Below, in pieces: positions 55,553 to 64,000 of a stretch of 64,000 nucleotides of DNA. The position numbers and the translations under genes were made by a program. Numbering within the stretch: position 1 is the first letter of the stretch; the number at the start of each line of letters is the position of its first letter. Source of the stretch: Phycisphaerae bacterium (lineage in GTDB: Bacteria > Planctomycetota > Phycisphaerae > Phycisphaerales > SM1A02); NCBI GenBank assembly GCA_016795065.1, contig JAEUIU010000028.1, positions 1-64,000 of the forward strand, read 5' to 3'. A model generated the notes under the pieces. The model was not told where the DNA came from, searched no databases, and saw only the letters and a program-made list of their open reading frames with translations.

Positions 55553-56585
55553 TCACAACCCCACCCGATCGACCTTTGTCGCACCGCTGCTCGATCGGCG
55601 TCGACCTCGTTCGACCGGCGTTCGGCGAAACCGATTTGGCTTCACCCTTGTCGAGCTGATTGTTGCCGGCATGGTCTCGGTCATTGTCGTCGGGGCGATC
55701 ACGATCTCCCTTTCGAAGATCGGTCGAGGCCGTGAAGTGACGGCTCGACGACTCGATGCCCATATTCGGGCAACACTCGCCCTTGACGCGGTTCGTCGAG
55801 ATGTTGCCAGCGTCATGCGGTCGGCCGATCTTTTTGAGTCCCGACTTCTGATCCAAGACGGCTCCGTATCGAATCGGCTCGGCGATCTGGACCGAGACGA
55901 GTTGCTTGTCTTCTCGAATCGCCTGACCACCGCACGCCCCGCCGATCAGTATCAGGGCGAGGGGAACGAGTACGAGACACAAATCAGGATCATGGATGAT
56001 GAGCTTGGCAGCGCTCTCTGGATGCGACGTGACCCAGTTCCAGATCGCAACCCAGACGCCGGCGGCGTCGCGATCCCAACAGTTGACGGCGTCGTCTCAC
56101 TTCAGATGGAGGCGTACGACGGCGAGTCGTGGTACCCAGACTGGGACTCGGACCTCTACGGCTATCCGTGGGCCGTTCGTGTGAGCGTGACCGCAGCGGG
56201 TCGTAAGAACGGCGAGGACCCGATCTTCGACAATGAGGCCTTTGTCACACTTCGAACGACAGTGGCGATCGATCGGATCATCCCGCCGTTGAATGAGGAA
56301 GAGGAAGCGTCCAAGGAAGAGAACGCCGCTGAGGAGGGCGCCGAAGCAGCGGAGGATGCCATGCAGAATGGCGGCGCGGGCGGCGGAGTCCCAGTCGATG
56401 GACCTCGTCCTGGCGGCGATCGCCCCGGTGAAGGTCCGGGGCGCGGTCCCGGCGAAGGCCCCGGAGGCGGCGCTGGGGGCGGTTCGGGCGGTCCTCGCGG
56501 CGGTGGCGGCAACCAATTCGCACCGAGGGGGGGCCGCGGCGGCCGTGGGACGGGTGGCCTTGGGCAATCCCGTGGAGCGCGATGA
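55545..56585 (+). CDS. gspJ: minor pseudopilin GspJ with Gly/Arg-rich tail
   Basis: 346 residues. Leader RRNRFG|FTLVELIVAGMVSVIVVGAITISL, Glu at +5, then an ectodomain with MEAYDGESWYPDWDS, fitting GspJ. The last 85 residues are Glu-rich, then Gly/Pro/Arg-rich (GGAGGGSGGPRGGGG), unusual for a pseudopilin and probably disordered. The start overlaps the gspI stop. It overlaps gspK by four bases. Confidence 0.85.
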   Translation: MASHNPTRSTFVAPLLDRRRPRSTGVRRNRFGFTLVELIVAGMVSVIVVGAITISLSKIGRGREVTARRLDAHIRATLALDAVRRDVASVMRSADLFESRLLIQDGSVSNRLGDLDRDELLVFSNRLTTARPADQYQGEGNEYETQIRIMDDELGSALWMRRDPVPDRNPDAGGVAIPTVDGVVSLQMEAYDGESWYPDWDSDLYGYPWAVRVSVTAAGRKNGEDPIFDNEAFVTLRTTVAIDRIIPPLNEEEEASKEENAAEEGAEAAEDAMQNGGAGGGVPVDGPRPGGDRPGEGPGRGPGEGPGGGAGGGSGGPRGGGGNQFAPRGGRGGRGTGGLGQSRGAR

Positions 56586-58033
56586 TGGAGTCGTACGTGA
56601 CGCGCGGCAGCAACCCCGCTGGGGATCGATTGTTCATACCCGCTTTGGATGATCGCCGGACCCGCGCCAGACGACGTCGGGCCCATCGAGGCTCGGTTGT
56701 CTTGATCGTCCTTTGGGCGATTGCCATCGCAGCTGTCGTCGTCGCCTCAACCCAACTCATTGCCTTCCGAACCGCCACCATGGGTCGAGAGACTCTTGCC
56801 CGCGTCCAAGCCCGCTGGGCGGCTCGTGCGGGCATCGAAGAGACCATCGCGGTTCTTGAGTATCACGTCGAGAATCCCGTCGCCGATGACGCTCTAGCGG
56901 TGGTTCGAGATATGGAAGCGGTCGCAGATGGCTCCTTGGTCAGCGGAACTTGGACCATCCGACACACGGAGGACGGCGTTGAGGTGCCGGGGCCGCAGGA
57001 CGAATCGGCGAAGGCCAACATCAATCGAGTTCAGCGGGCCCAGTTCCTCGAGATCCCGAACATGACCTTTGACGTCGCGGACTCAATCATTGACTGGCGC
57101 GACGCGGACAACGAAGTCTCCGGGATGGGCGCGGAGCGAGACTTCTACGTGAACCGCAACATGCCCTATCAGCCCCGCAATGCCAACTTTCGAAGCCTCC
57201 CCGAGCTGGAGTTGGTCGCAGGCGCCTGGCCCGAGTACGTCCGGGGTGAAGATGCCAACCTCAACGGCAGGCTTGATCCCAACGAGAATGACGGGCAGCT
57301 GAGCCCCCCCGACGACAACGCTGACGGGCTTCTGGAAGCTGGATGGTCCGGGCGTCTCACCGCGTATACGACGGTCAACATGACTGGCAGTTCCGGAAAG
57401 CCAAAGCTCTACCTGAAGCAAACGAGTTCAGAACGACTCACTGCCGCGTTCGGAGTCGACGAATCGCAGGCCCAAGCGCTCCTGACCTACTTCCAGCAGC
57501 CGAACGCAACGCTCGAAGCGCTGCTGGTGAGCGATCTATCGAGCCTGAATCAGCCAAGTCGCGGAGGGAGTTCCGGGAGTCGAGGCCGGTCAGGCCGAAG
57601 CAGCTCGGGTGCGGGAGGCCAGCCCAATCAGGCGACCGTCCTGCCGTTGAGTGATGACCAACTTCGGCTGATCTTCTCCGAGGGCACCCTGGACGACCCG
57701 CTCAAGCCTGGAGCCGGGAAGGTCAACCTGAACACTGCCCCCCGAGAGGTGCTTCAGGATGTCCTGAACATCGATCCCTATGTCGTCGACTACATCCTGA
57801 ACTATCGGGCTGCCCACAACGAGGGCTTCTCGTCGATCATCGACCTCAAGCAATCCTCTAAGATCAGCAGTCAGACCTTGGCGGCATTGGCCCGGGACCT
57901 CGACACCACCAGTCAGGTCTTCTCCATCACCAGCCGAGGTCGCGCCCAAGCGACTGGGTTGGAGGTCGAAATGACGGTGATAGTTGACCGTTCAACCCTG
58001 CCCGCACGGATCCTGGAATATCGGGAGCAGTGA
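56582..58033 (+). CDS. gspK: minor pseudopilin GspK
   Basis: 483 residues. A long basic leader precedes RG|SVVLIVLWAIAIAAVVVAS; as usual for GspK the +5 residue is not Glu. The bulky ectodomain has the GspK domain with ESAKANINRV, FDVADSIIDWRDADNE, KVNLNTAPREVLQDVLN and the helix-hairpin-like VVDYILNYRAAHNEGF. A Gly/Ser-rich loop (about residues 330-350) interrupts it. It caps the pseudopilus tip together with I and J. Confidence 0.9.
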   Translation: MMESYVTRGSNPAGDRLFIPALDDRRTRARRRRAHRGSVVLIVLWAIAIAAVVVASTQLIAFRTATMGRETLARVQARWAARAGIEETIAVLEYHVENPVADDALAVVRDMEAVADGSLVSGTWTIRHTEDGVEVPGPQDESAKANINRVQRAQFLEIPNMTFDVADSIIDWRDADNEVSGMGAERDFYVNRNMPYQPRNANFRSLPELELVAGAWPEYVRGEDANLNGRLDPNENDGQLSPPDDNADGLLEAGWSGRLTAYTTVNMTGSSGKPKLYLKQTSSERLTAAFGVDESQAQALLTYFQQPNATLEALLVSDLSSLNQPSRGGSSGSRGRSGRSSSGAGGQPNQATVLPLSDDQLRLIFSEGTLDDPLKPGAGKVNLNTAPREVLQDVLNIDPYVVDYILNYRAAHNEGFSSIIDLKQSSKISSQTLAALARDLDTTSQVFSITSRGRAQATGLEVEMTVIVDRSTLPARILEYREQ

Positions 58034-58269
58034 CTTTGGCGATGGACCTCATGTGGCCACCCCATCGACCTTGGCCCTCGCATCTCGGGGTTTTTCCCTT
58101 AGTTCCCTGCTCGCGGTGCCGTTGAAACCGCTACATCCGTGCGGCGAGTCATGAGGCCCTGCCTGAGTTCCAGCCGATCTGAGTTGCAGGCAACAGGAAT
58201 GTCGGAATTGATCACACTGCGGCAGTCCCACGTGCCGCAATCCCAGAACGCGAACGGATTGAGGTTTTC

Positions 58270-60429
58270 GTGACACGACGAGGTCGACAACAAGAGGCAG
58301 CCGACGATCGCTCAACCGTGGTTCTCGTGCCACGATTGGGCAAGCGATCAGGGAGCAGCATCGAGGGAGGTTCCTCCGAGGGACCAACTTTTGCTTGGAA
58401 CGCCTACGTCTTCCGCGCCACCGAAGAGACCTTGAATCTGGTCGGTGAACGTGTCGTTGACGGGCCGGGCGCCGACTTGGCCGGCTGGCTCGGAACGTGG
58501 CGACCCGCCCGTGCGATCGTCGTCCTTCCTCCATCCGCGACCATCTGCCGAAGCTGCGTACTACCGCCGCTCAGGGGTGAACAGTTGATTTCGGCCCTTC
58601 GCCTACAGGCGGAGACCGCCTTTATGGGCGGAGTTCCGAGCCACCGGGTGGCCATGGCCGTCCTGCCCGAGTCGATCGCCAAGCCGGACCTCGCCCACTC
58701 GGGCGATCGACAGGGTGTCATCATTGGCTGGCCCGAATCGAGCGCAGTCCCGACACCGCCGAGCCTTCCCGAGTACACCGACCTTTCCTTTACAGCGACC
58801 ATCGCGGCGCTTTTGGGCTTGATTGGCGGTACCCCCCTTTCCGAGCCGGTGATTCGCGCCGATCGGCATGATCGAACGGTCCTCTTCGCCCTCAATGGCC
58901 CCCATGGGCTTCTCTTGCGGTCGACCATCGAGGACGCGGACGATGAAGGCATGTGGCGAGATGGTGTCCTCCGCGCAGCCGCCGAGACGCTCATCTCCAA
59001 CGACGCTTCCGTGGACGACGTTGTTTCGATCCGGGCGGCAATTGACGACCACCTCCGTGGCGCCGCCTCCGTCGCGGATTCGTCGTTCCTCGCCCTCCCC
59101 ACCGCCGTGAGGGAGTCCGTGCTGCGTCGGCTTCCGGCATCGAGCTTTGATGCCACCCGTGCCATCGCCCTCGGAGCCATGCTGGCAACCGGAAAGGGTG
59201 CGGCTGGAGCCGGCGCGGCGAATCTCCTGGGCGACCTGACCCGCATGAGGGCGTCGCTGCCGAGGCCAAAGCCCCAACCGCTCCAGCTTGCCCTCCTGCG
59301 CCTCCAGTCTCCTCGTATTGCCGGAACCGTCATTGCCGCGTCAATCGCCGCCTTCGTCTTCTCGCCACTGGTCTTCGCAGTGGTACGCAACGGCATTTTG
59401 CGGCTCAAGCTCGACAATGTTGCCGTCTACGAGGGCGAGAACCGACTGATCCGGCAGAAGGCCGCCCTCTACGGCACGCTCTCCCGAACGACGTGGCCGA
59501 TGACGAAGCTCCTCGGCGATCTCTCCAACGCCCTTCCTGATACCGTCGAGGTCGAATCGATCCAGATCAACGCCGGGCAGGGAATCACGATTCGCGGCAT
59601 GGCCAAGCCCACGGACAAGCCGAGCCCCATGAGCAGCAGCGAAGTGGCCCTGTCTTTCGAGTCGCGAGCTCGTGACAGCGGCATTTTCTCCGAGTTTCAA
59701 TGGGACATCGAAGCCGATGATGGCCGTGGAAGCGAGTTCACCGTCGTCTGCAACGTGAAGAACCCGATCAAGAACGTCGCATGGAAGGCGGAAGAGGACA
59801 ACGCGCTCAAGAGCCGTCGGGACCGTCTCTATCCGAACTGGCAGGAAATCGAGAAGGGTTCCCACGGCAGCGCTCCTGCGGGCAGCGCGAGTGCGCATGC
59901 CGGCGGCGAAGGCGACGAACCTCGCCCGACGCCGCCGTCGGGGCCCGATCGGCATGCCGACCCCAAGTCGCGTCCCGAGCCGCCGAAGTCCACACGAACT
60001 GCGGACGCCTCAAAGTCTCACGCCGAGCCGACAGCCAAGCCCAGCGATCCGAAGACGGAAGAGAACGGTGAGGAGGGCGATCCGACGGAGGTCAAGGTTG
60101 TCGAGGGTGACACGAAGGAAGGCGAGAAAGACCGTCCTGGAGCCGCCTCGGACCGAGGCATCAACCGTCGTAAGCCAGAGTCCGGCGCCAACGGTGATCG
60201 CCCGGCCGCTCCCCAACCAAGCGGCCCTAAGGTCGAGATCCCCGCGCCATTTACCGACGACGAACTCAATGGAATGTCGCTCGCCCAGGCCAAGGAGTTC
60301 CTTGGGAAGATCAGCCTCGCCCGAAGTTCCGCATCGCTTGACGACGAGACCAAGAACCGGCTGAAGGCCGACTTCGACCGCGTGCTCGAACGCCTCAAGG
60401 AACTTCAGCGACAGAAGGCCGGCTCATGA
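58270..60429 (+). CDS. GspL-like inner-membrane assembly protein
   Basis: 719 residues. A cytoplasmic domain of about 345 residues (actin-like fold as in GspL/PilM is likely; LPPLRGEQLISALRLQAETAF) is followed by one membrane helix near 350-372, a periplasmic ferredoxin-like part (LGDLSNALPDTVEVESIQINAGQGITIRGMAKP) like GspL/PilN, then about 200 residues of acidic, Pro-rich low complexity and a final helical segment (NGMSLAQAKEFLGKI). GAGG upstream supports the GTG start. A gap of 236 bases separates it from gspK; gspM-like overlaps by four bases. Confidence 0.8.
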   Translation: MTRRGRQQEAADDRSTVVLVPRLGKRSGSSIEGGSSEGPTFAWNAYVFRATEETLNLVGERVVDGPGADLAGWLGTWRPARAIVVLPPSATICRSCVLPPLRGEQLISALRLQAETAFMGGVPSHRVAMAVLPESIAKPDLAHSGDRQGVIIGWPESSAVPTPPSLPEYTDLSFTATIAALLGLIGGTPLSEPVIRADRHDRTVLFALNGPHGLLLRSTIEDADDEGMWRDGVLRAAAETLISNDASVDDVVSIRAAIDDHLRGAASVADSSFLALPTAVRESVLRRLPASSFDATRAIALGAMLATGKGAAGAGAANLLGDLTRMRASLPRPKPQPLQLALLRLQSPRIAGTVIAASIAAFVFSPLVFAVVRNGILRLKLDNVAVYEGENRLIRQKAALYGTLSRTTWPMTKLLGDLSNALPDTVEVESIQINAGQGITIRGMAKPTDKPSPMSSSEVALSFESRARDSGIFSEFQWDIEADDGRGSEFTVVCNVKNPIKNVAWKAEEDNALKSRRDRLYPNWQEIEKGSHGSAPAGSASAHAGGEGDEPRPTPPSGPDRHADPKSRPEPPKSTRTADASKSHAEPTAKPSDPKTEENGEEGDPTEVKVVEGDTKEGEKDRPGAASDRGINRRKPESGANGDRPAAPQPSGPKVEIPAPFTDDELNGMSLAQAKEFLGKISLARSSASLDDETKNRLKADFDRVLERLKELQRQKAGS

Positions 60430-61118
60430 CGACAATGACCTCCCCAACCGCGCCTTCACCCGTCACAAGCTCGCCACCGCCCACCTCGGGTGCTGCCGAT
60501 ATGACGACGCCCCGGCAGCCGACAAGCTGGCTTGATCGCTATCGGCAGGCGCCTTCGATTTACCAATGGGCCATCGCCATTGCATTGGGCGTCATGGTGT
60601 GGCTCTTCGCCGAAGACTTCGTCTGGTCGACCGCGGCGAGATGGAACGAAGAAAACGCCCGCATGCAGACCGCACTTGAGGAAGGCGCGAATCGCGCCGA
60701 ACTCCTCAGCGGCGTCCGCGATGCGATCCCGCCGGTCGGTCGGATCGTCGTGCCGCGAGCCGAGAAGGACGGCACGGAAGAGCTTCTACGAGCGATCAAC
60801 AAGGTTCTCGAGGAGCAGAAGATCGACAAGGAGAGCATCGAGCGACAAGTTCGGCCAGGCGGCAACATGGCGCCGCCCCCGGAGCTGGTGCAGCTCGTTG
60901 GCGAGGGCACCAAGCTCGGCAAGGTGGTCGGCGAGGTGCGATTCTCCGCGACTCAGGAGAAGGTCATCAAGGTGATTGCGGGTCTTGAAGCCGAGGAGAT
61001 GATCGAGTCAATCAGCCGCCTGAAGCTCTCTCGCGAACCGAGTTCGAAGAAGGTTGGGGTCACCCTCACCGTTGAGGCGTGGGTGCAGCTTGATCGAAAG
61101 AACCGAGGTGCCCGATGA
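60426..61118 (+). CDS. GspM-like inner-membrane protein
   Basis: 230 residues: a Thr/Pro/Ser-rich cytoplasmic leader, a membrane helix (about 44-65, IYQWAIAIALGVMVWLFAEDF), and a periplasmic part with coiled start (EENARMQTALEEGA) and a GspM/PilO-like ferredoxin fold (VEFSATQEKVI-like GEVRFSATQEKVIKVIAGLE, RLKLSREPSSKKVGVTLTVEAWV). Assigned by topology and gene order (L then M). It overlaps its neighbours by four bases on both sides. Confidence 0.75.
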   Translation: MTTMTSPTAPSPVTSSPPPTSGAADMTTPRQPTSWLDRYRQAPSIYQWAIAIALGVMVWLFAEDFVWSTAARWNEENARMQTALEEGANRAELLSGVRDAIPPVGRIVVPRAEKDGTEELLRAINKVLEEQKIDKESIERQVRPGGNMAPPPELVQLVGEGTKLGKVVGEVRFSATQEKVIKVIAGLEAEEMIESISRLKLSREPSSKKVGVTLTVEAWVQLDRKNRGAR

Positions 61119-62284
61119 GTAGCGCGATCGATCCCATCGGCGGCACAAGCCTCCGCATCGCTGGTGTTCCACTTTCGCTTCCCGTCATCATTGCAGCAGG
61201 CTGTGCGATCGTCGGCGCGGGCATTCTGGCCCGCGACGCGTTCCCGGCGCTCACCTCTGTCTTTGCTCCGTCCGAGCGAACCGGTGACGCGGATCCGCTT
61301 GCGAGCTATCTCGAAGCGCATGACAAGCTCTTTGAGGCCTCCCAGAAACGATGGGAAGGGCGATACGTCTTCTTCGCGCCACCGGCACCGAAACCGCCGC
61401 CACCGCCGCCACCGCCACCACCGCCGCCTGAGAAGGAGAAGCCGGTGGTCATACAACCAGCTCCGGCGACCTACGGCGGAACCAAGCCAACGGGCATCTT
61501 CGGTGACATCATTTTCTTCGGTGCGGACAAGCGGGTTCCCATCGGCGAGAAGATGGGCGACGTCGAAGTGCTTGGCGTCGAGCCACCATTCATAGTGAAG
61601 CTCGGCTGGACCAAGTCCGGCCACGAGCGGGGTGAATACAAGGTCAGCATCTGGGAGTACAGCCAAGACCTCTTCTCCAGGCCGAATCCGTTCCCCAAGA
61701 TGTCGCTCACCGGATTTAAGGAGGTCGGCGGCAGCGGAACGGACGGCGCAGCGAAGGAAGGCAGCGCGGCAGGCGGAAGCACTGGACTGCCAGGGTCCGG
61801 ACCCTCGAAGCCAGGGGATCGCGGATCGCGTCCAGGCGGCAAGCCTGGGGATCCCAAGTCCCCGGATCCAAAGGCAGGCGACCCTAAGAACGGCGAAGCG
61901 AAGCCGAACGCTCCGAAGCCCGGCGATCCAATTGTCGATCCGGCAGTGCCGCCACCACCTGAGGGCGAAGAGGGCGCCGAAGAAGGCGGACCGCAACCTG
62001 AGACCCAGCCTGCAAATCAGCCACAACGCCGCTACCCGCCGGGGCAGGCTCCGAAACAGAGCGCCAGCGAGGATAGCGGGCTGCAGATGGAACCCGTTCC
62101 CCTCGACAAGCTCCCACCGTTCCGCTCGGAATCCGACATCAAGGCAATGGGCGTTCAGGCAGCCCAGAAGGCCCTTCAGAAGATCAACGAGTCCCTCGCC
62201 CTTCCAAACCTCGATGATCACAATCGCGCTCGGCTCGAATACGACGCGAAGCTCATTGCTGATCACCTCAAGGCGACGAAGTGA
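61115..62284 (+). CDS. GspC-like periplasmic coupling protein, paralogue 1
   Basis: 389 residues: a short cytoplasmic tail, a membrane helix (about 17-39), HDKLFEASQKRWEGRYVFFAPP, a run of more than ten prolines, and a small beta domain GIFGDIIFFGADKRVPIGEKMGDVEVLGVEPPFIVKLGW ending GEYKVSIW, which resembles the homology region of GspC/PilP. The second half is Gly/Pro/Lys-rich and probably disordered, then a short helical end with DDHNRARLEYDAKL. GspC recruits the secretin and substrates. Family assignment is by fold pattern and position, moderate. Confidence 0.65.
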   Translation: MSSAIDPIGGTSLRIAGVPLSLPVIIAAGCAIVGAGILARDAFPALTSVFAPSERTGDADPLASYLEAHDKLFEASQKRWEGRYVFFAPPAPKPPPPPPPPPPPPEKEKPVVIQPAPATYGGTKPTGIFGDIIFFGADKRVPIGEKMGDVEVLGVEPPFIVKLGWTKSGHERGEYKVSIWEYSQDLFSRPNPFPKMSLTGFKEVGGSGTDGAAKEGSAAGGSTGLPGSGPSKPGDRGSRPGGKPGDPKSPDPKAGDPKNGEAKPNAPKPGDPIVDPAVPPPPEGEEGAEEGGPQPETQPANQPQRRYPPGQAPKQSASEDSGLQMEPVPLDKLPPFRSESDIKAMGVQAAQKALQKINESLALPNLDDHNRARLEYDAKLIADHLKATK

Positions 62285-62645
62285 GCGGGAGCTTGAGCCG
62301 TCCGTAGCGATCGCCACACGCAGTCTCCCTCTCGTGTGGACAGGCACTCGCGTTCTTCCTTGAATTGGCCTGGGCTCGCCGCTGCGACGATCGCCCAGGC
62401 TGGCTCGCATCCTCGTTGCGATCCGCTCGGGTCCGGACGACGGCGCCTTTGCGCGACAAGTCAGGAACGGACCGCAATCTCCCAGTAAACCTGCCGTTCT
62501 CCGGGTGAACGGACGCGAACCTAACAGTTCGTCCGGCGTCAGGCCATGGGTGCCCGACGCACCACTCTCGCAAGGCGGCAGCTCCGCTTCGCGAGCGGTT
62601 CCATGAGCGCGATCGCGCTCGACATCGGACCCTTAGGACCACATC
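62285..62645. other. intergenic region between GspC-like paralogues
   Basis: 361 bases, no gene recognised. It contains one copy of the 12-mer CCTAACAGTTCG (62520-62531) flanked by GGACGCGAAC and GTTCGTCC, which can pair into a bulged hairpin. The break in an otherwise tightly packed cluster suggests a separate promoter for the second paralogue. Confidence 0.5.
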
Positions 62646-63275
62646 ATGCCCCGCACTCCATTGGGAGGCGGCCCAGCCGTTGCCGGCGCCTTCGAGTTGA
62701 CGAGGCCCGCATCCATCCTGGGTTCGCCGACCGCGATCGCATGCGGTTGCGCAGCGCTCACGGCCTTCATCCATGCAGGACAGAACGCGTTGCCGGTCCT
62801 GCGATCGCTGGCGACGCCGAGCAGCCTCTCGAACCCCGTCGTCCATGACCTGTTGGCCGAAAGAATCGCCGAACACGAGCGGCTCTTCGATCGCTCGATA
62901 AGCCGCTTCTCGGGATTCGCCCCCTTTGGTGTCGAGCCACCACGGCCCAAACCCCTTCCGAAGCCGAAGGCTGACGTGAAGGCGACTGAGCCCTCGCCCC
63001 TCAGACCCGCATCCCGCGACTATCCGTTGGGCGACGGCTGCCCGCCGATGACAGGCCACCTCGCCGAGGTCATCTTCCTCGGTGGCGTGCCCCTGCGTGT
63101 TGGCGACAGCACGGGCTATGTGACGCTTCTGGACATTCCCTCCCCCACATCGGTCCGCGTTCGCGTTCAGCGTCCGGGGTATGAACCCGGTGACTACGAA
63201 TTGACTCTCTGGCCCGTCGAATGGGCCCACCAGCCAGGAGGCTTCATCGAGCAGAAACCCCAAAACGACCGATGA
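62646..63275 (+). CDS. GspC-like periplasmic coupling protein, paralogue 2
   Basis: 209 residues. Same layout as the preceding GspC-like gene: membrane helix (about 27-47), HERLFDRSISRFSGFAPFG, a PRPKPLPKPK linker in place of the proline run, and a beta domain GHLAEVIFLGGVPLRVGDSTGYVTLLDIPSPTSVRVRVQRPGY with GDYELTLWP. Pairs of residues align across the whole domain (EVIFLGG / DIIFFGA; YELTLW / YKVSIW). It lacks the long disordered tail. Probably arose by duplication; whether both work together is unknown. Confidence 0.7.
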   Translation: MPRTPLGGGPAVAGAFELTRPASILGSPTAIACGCAALTAFIHAGQNALPVLRSLATPSSLSNPVVHDLLAERIAEHERLFDRSISRFSGFAPFGVEPPRPKPLPKPKADVKATEPSPLRPASRDYPLGDGCPPMTGHLAEVIFLGGVPLRVGDSTGYVTLLDIPSPTSVRVRVQRPGYEPGDYELTLWPVEWAHQPGGFIEQKPQNDR

Positions 63276-63516
63276 GAACTCGCTGGCGAGGATTCTCTCG
63301 CCTCCACCGTTCCCTTTCCGCCCATAGGACATTTCGCATGCCAGCTCCGGCGAGGCAATTCTCCTCCTGTCCCGCCCGTTGGCGAAGCCTGTCCAGTACA
63401 GTTTGTCCCTCTTCCCGCACCTTGCCTGCTTAGGACTACACCCGACCGTGAGACCTTGAGTCGAGAGGCCCTTTGGCCCCGACCCTCACTATGGCTAGTC
63501 CGCCCGGAGATATGAC
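63276..63516. other. intergenic region before gspD
   Basis: About 240 bases without a gene. The last part contains GGAGA at 63506, the ribosome site for the secretin. Confidence 0.5.
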
Positions 63517-64000
63517 GTGGTGACCTCGAATCGCAACTCCGAGTCCAGCGCCGCAACCGCTTTCGCCCCACGGGCTTTCGTCCTTCGGACGATGAGCGTG
63601 TCGGCGCTTCTTCTGGCCATGACGGCCACCACCCTAGGCGATGCTTCGCGGCCCGCCGCGGCCCCGCAGCCTGTCGCCCAAGACGATCCCAAGCCGGCGA
63701 CCCCACCCGAAAGCGGCACCCCAACGGCACCGGCGGTGCCCACCGATCGTCCGGCTGCAGCGCCACCGCCAACCTCTCAGGAGCAACCGAAGGCGACAAA
63801 CGCAACTCCAGCCGCGGCGTCGAATGTCGCGGTTGCCACCGGCGGGCGACCGGTGAAGGGGCGCCGCGCCGACGATGGGAAGCTGGTGACGCTCGGATTC
63901 AAGGAAGAGTCCGTCACCAACATCATCCCGTTCATCCAGGAGTGGACCGGCAAGACCGTCATTGCCCGCTGGTCGAACATCCAGAACACGAAGATCACGA
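63517..64000 (+). CDS. gspD: type II secretion secretin GspD, N-terminal part
   Basis: Open frame running off the window. The start is one of two adjacent GTG codons 7-10 bases after GGAG; an internal ATG begins MSVSALLLAMTATTLG, a plausible signal-sequence core. A Pro/Ala-rich stretch follows (about 70 residues), then LVTLGFKEESVTNIIPFIQEWTGKTVIA, which matches the N0 domain of secretins (LNFKDADLRxVLxxIAxxTGKNxVI pattern). This is the expected last member of the gsp run and forms the outer-membrane pore. Only the first 160 residues are visible. Confidence 0.82.
   Translation, partial: MVTSNRNSESSAATAFAPRAFVLRTMSVSALLLAMTATTLGDASRPAAAPQPVAQDDPKPATPPESGTPTAPAVPTDRPAAAPPPTSQEQPKATNATPAAASNVAVATGGRPVKGRRADDGKLVTLGFKEESVTNIIPFIQEWTGKTVIARWSNIQNTKIT

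Noticed and set aside
7449..62531. CCTAACAGTTCG as integron attC-type recombination sites
   Set aside because: The core resembles an attC R box, but no paired GTTRRRY box and no imperfect hairpin of attC length accompanies the copies; three lie inside housekeeping genes, and no integrase is present.

Overview
GC-rich bacterial DNA, most likely from a planctomycete of the class Phycisphaerae. Pointers are three secreted proteins ending in twin EF-hand-like 'DLAILLGAW' modules (the tag annotated as GC-type dockerin), prepilin-like proteins with the [17 protein letters not shown] leader, a membrane protein ending in a CxxC/CPEC zinc ribbon, and an RpoD-related sigma factor in the planctomycete style. 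The class assignment is inference from these hallmarks. No rRNA, tRNA, transposase, phage gene or CRISPR array was found.

Layout. 1-8.8 kb: a membrane/zinc-ribbon protein, then a minus-strand run: a heptosyltransferase-type GT9, Maf, a small membrane protein, LpxK, HldE and a putative lipoprotein (an LPS core/lipid A block), followed by HU and DnaB. 9-14.5 kb: a Ser/Thr kinase with a membrane anchor, then VTC-domain, DUF4956 and CotH-kinase genes. 14.6-19.1 kb: a RidA protein and three prepilin-like proteins separated by hairpins and closed by a strong terminator. 19.2-24.6 kb: two NfeD proteins and flotillin-like FloA (membrane microdomain module), then a polyprenyl-phosphate-type GT2 and a flippase-like membrane protein. 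24.6-33.7 kb: a YkgJ-type cysteine-cluster protein, RdgB, two dockerin-tagged secreted proteins (one a glycine-rich protein with an exact 708-bp repeat period), a formate/nitrite-type channel and a biotin-dependent carboxyltransferase. 33.8-38.4 kb: rpsO, pnp, a cold-shock-domain protein and an orphan histidine kinase. 38.5-45 kb: a third dockerin-tagged protein and the two subunits of DNA topoisomerase VI, an archaeal-type enzyme uncommon in bacteria. 45.1-50.8 kb: ndk, a long gene-poor stretch, a sigma factor, an orphan CoA-transferase alpha subunit and a secreted helical protein.

50.9-64 kb: a nearly complete type II secretion cluster in the order E, F, G, H, I, J, K, L-like, M-like, two tandem GspC-like paralogues, and the start of the secretin GspD, which runs off the window. 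The system plausibly exports signal-peptide proteins such as the three dockerin-tagged ones; that link is inference. The most notable items are the topoisomerase VI operon, the duplicated GspC-like subunit, the 236-residue repeats, and several short repeated or promoter-like DNA motifs shared between unrelated genes.
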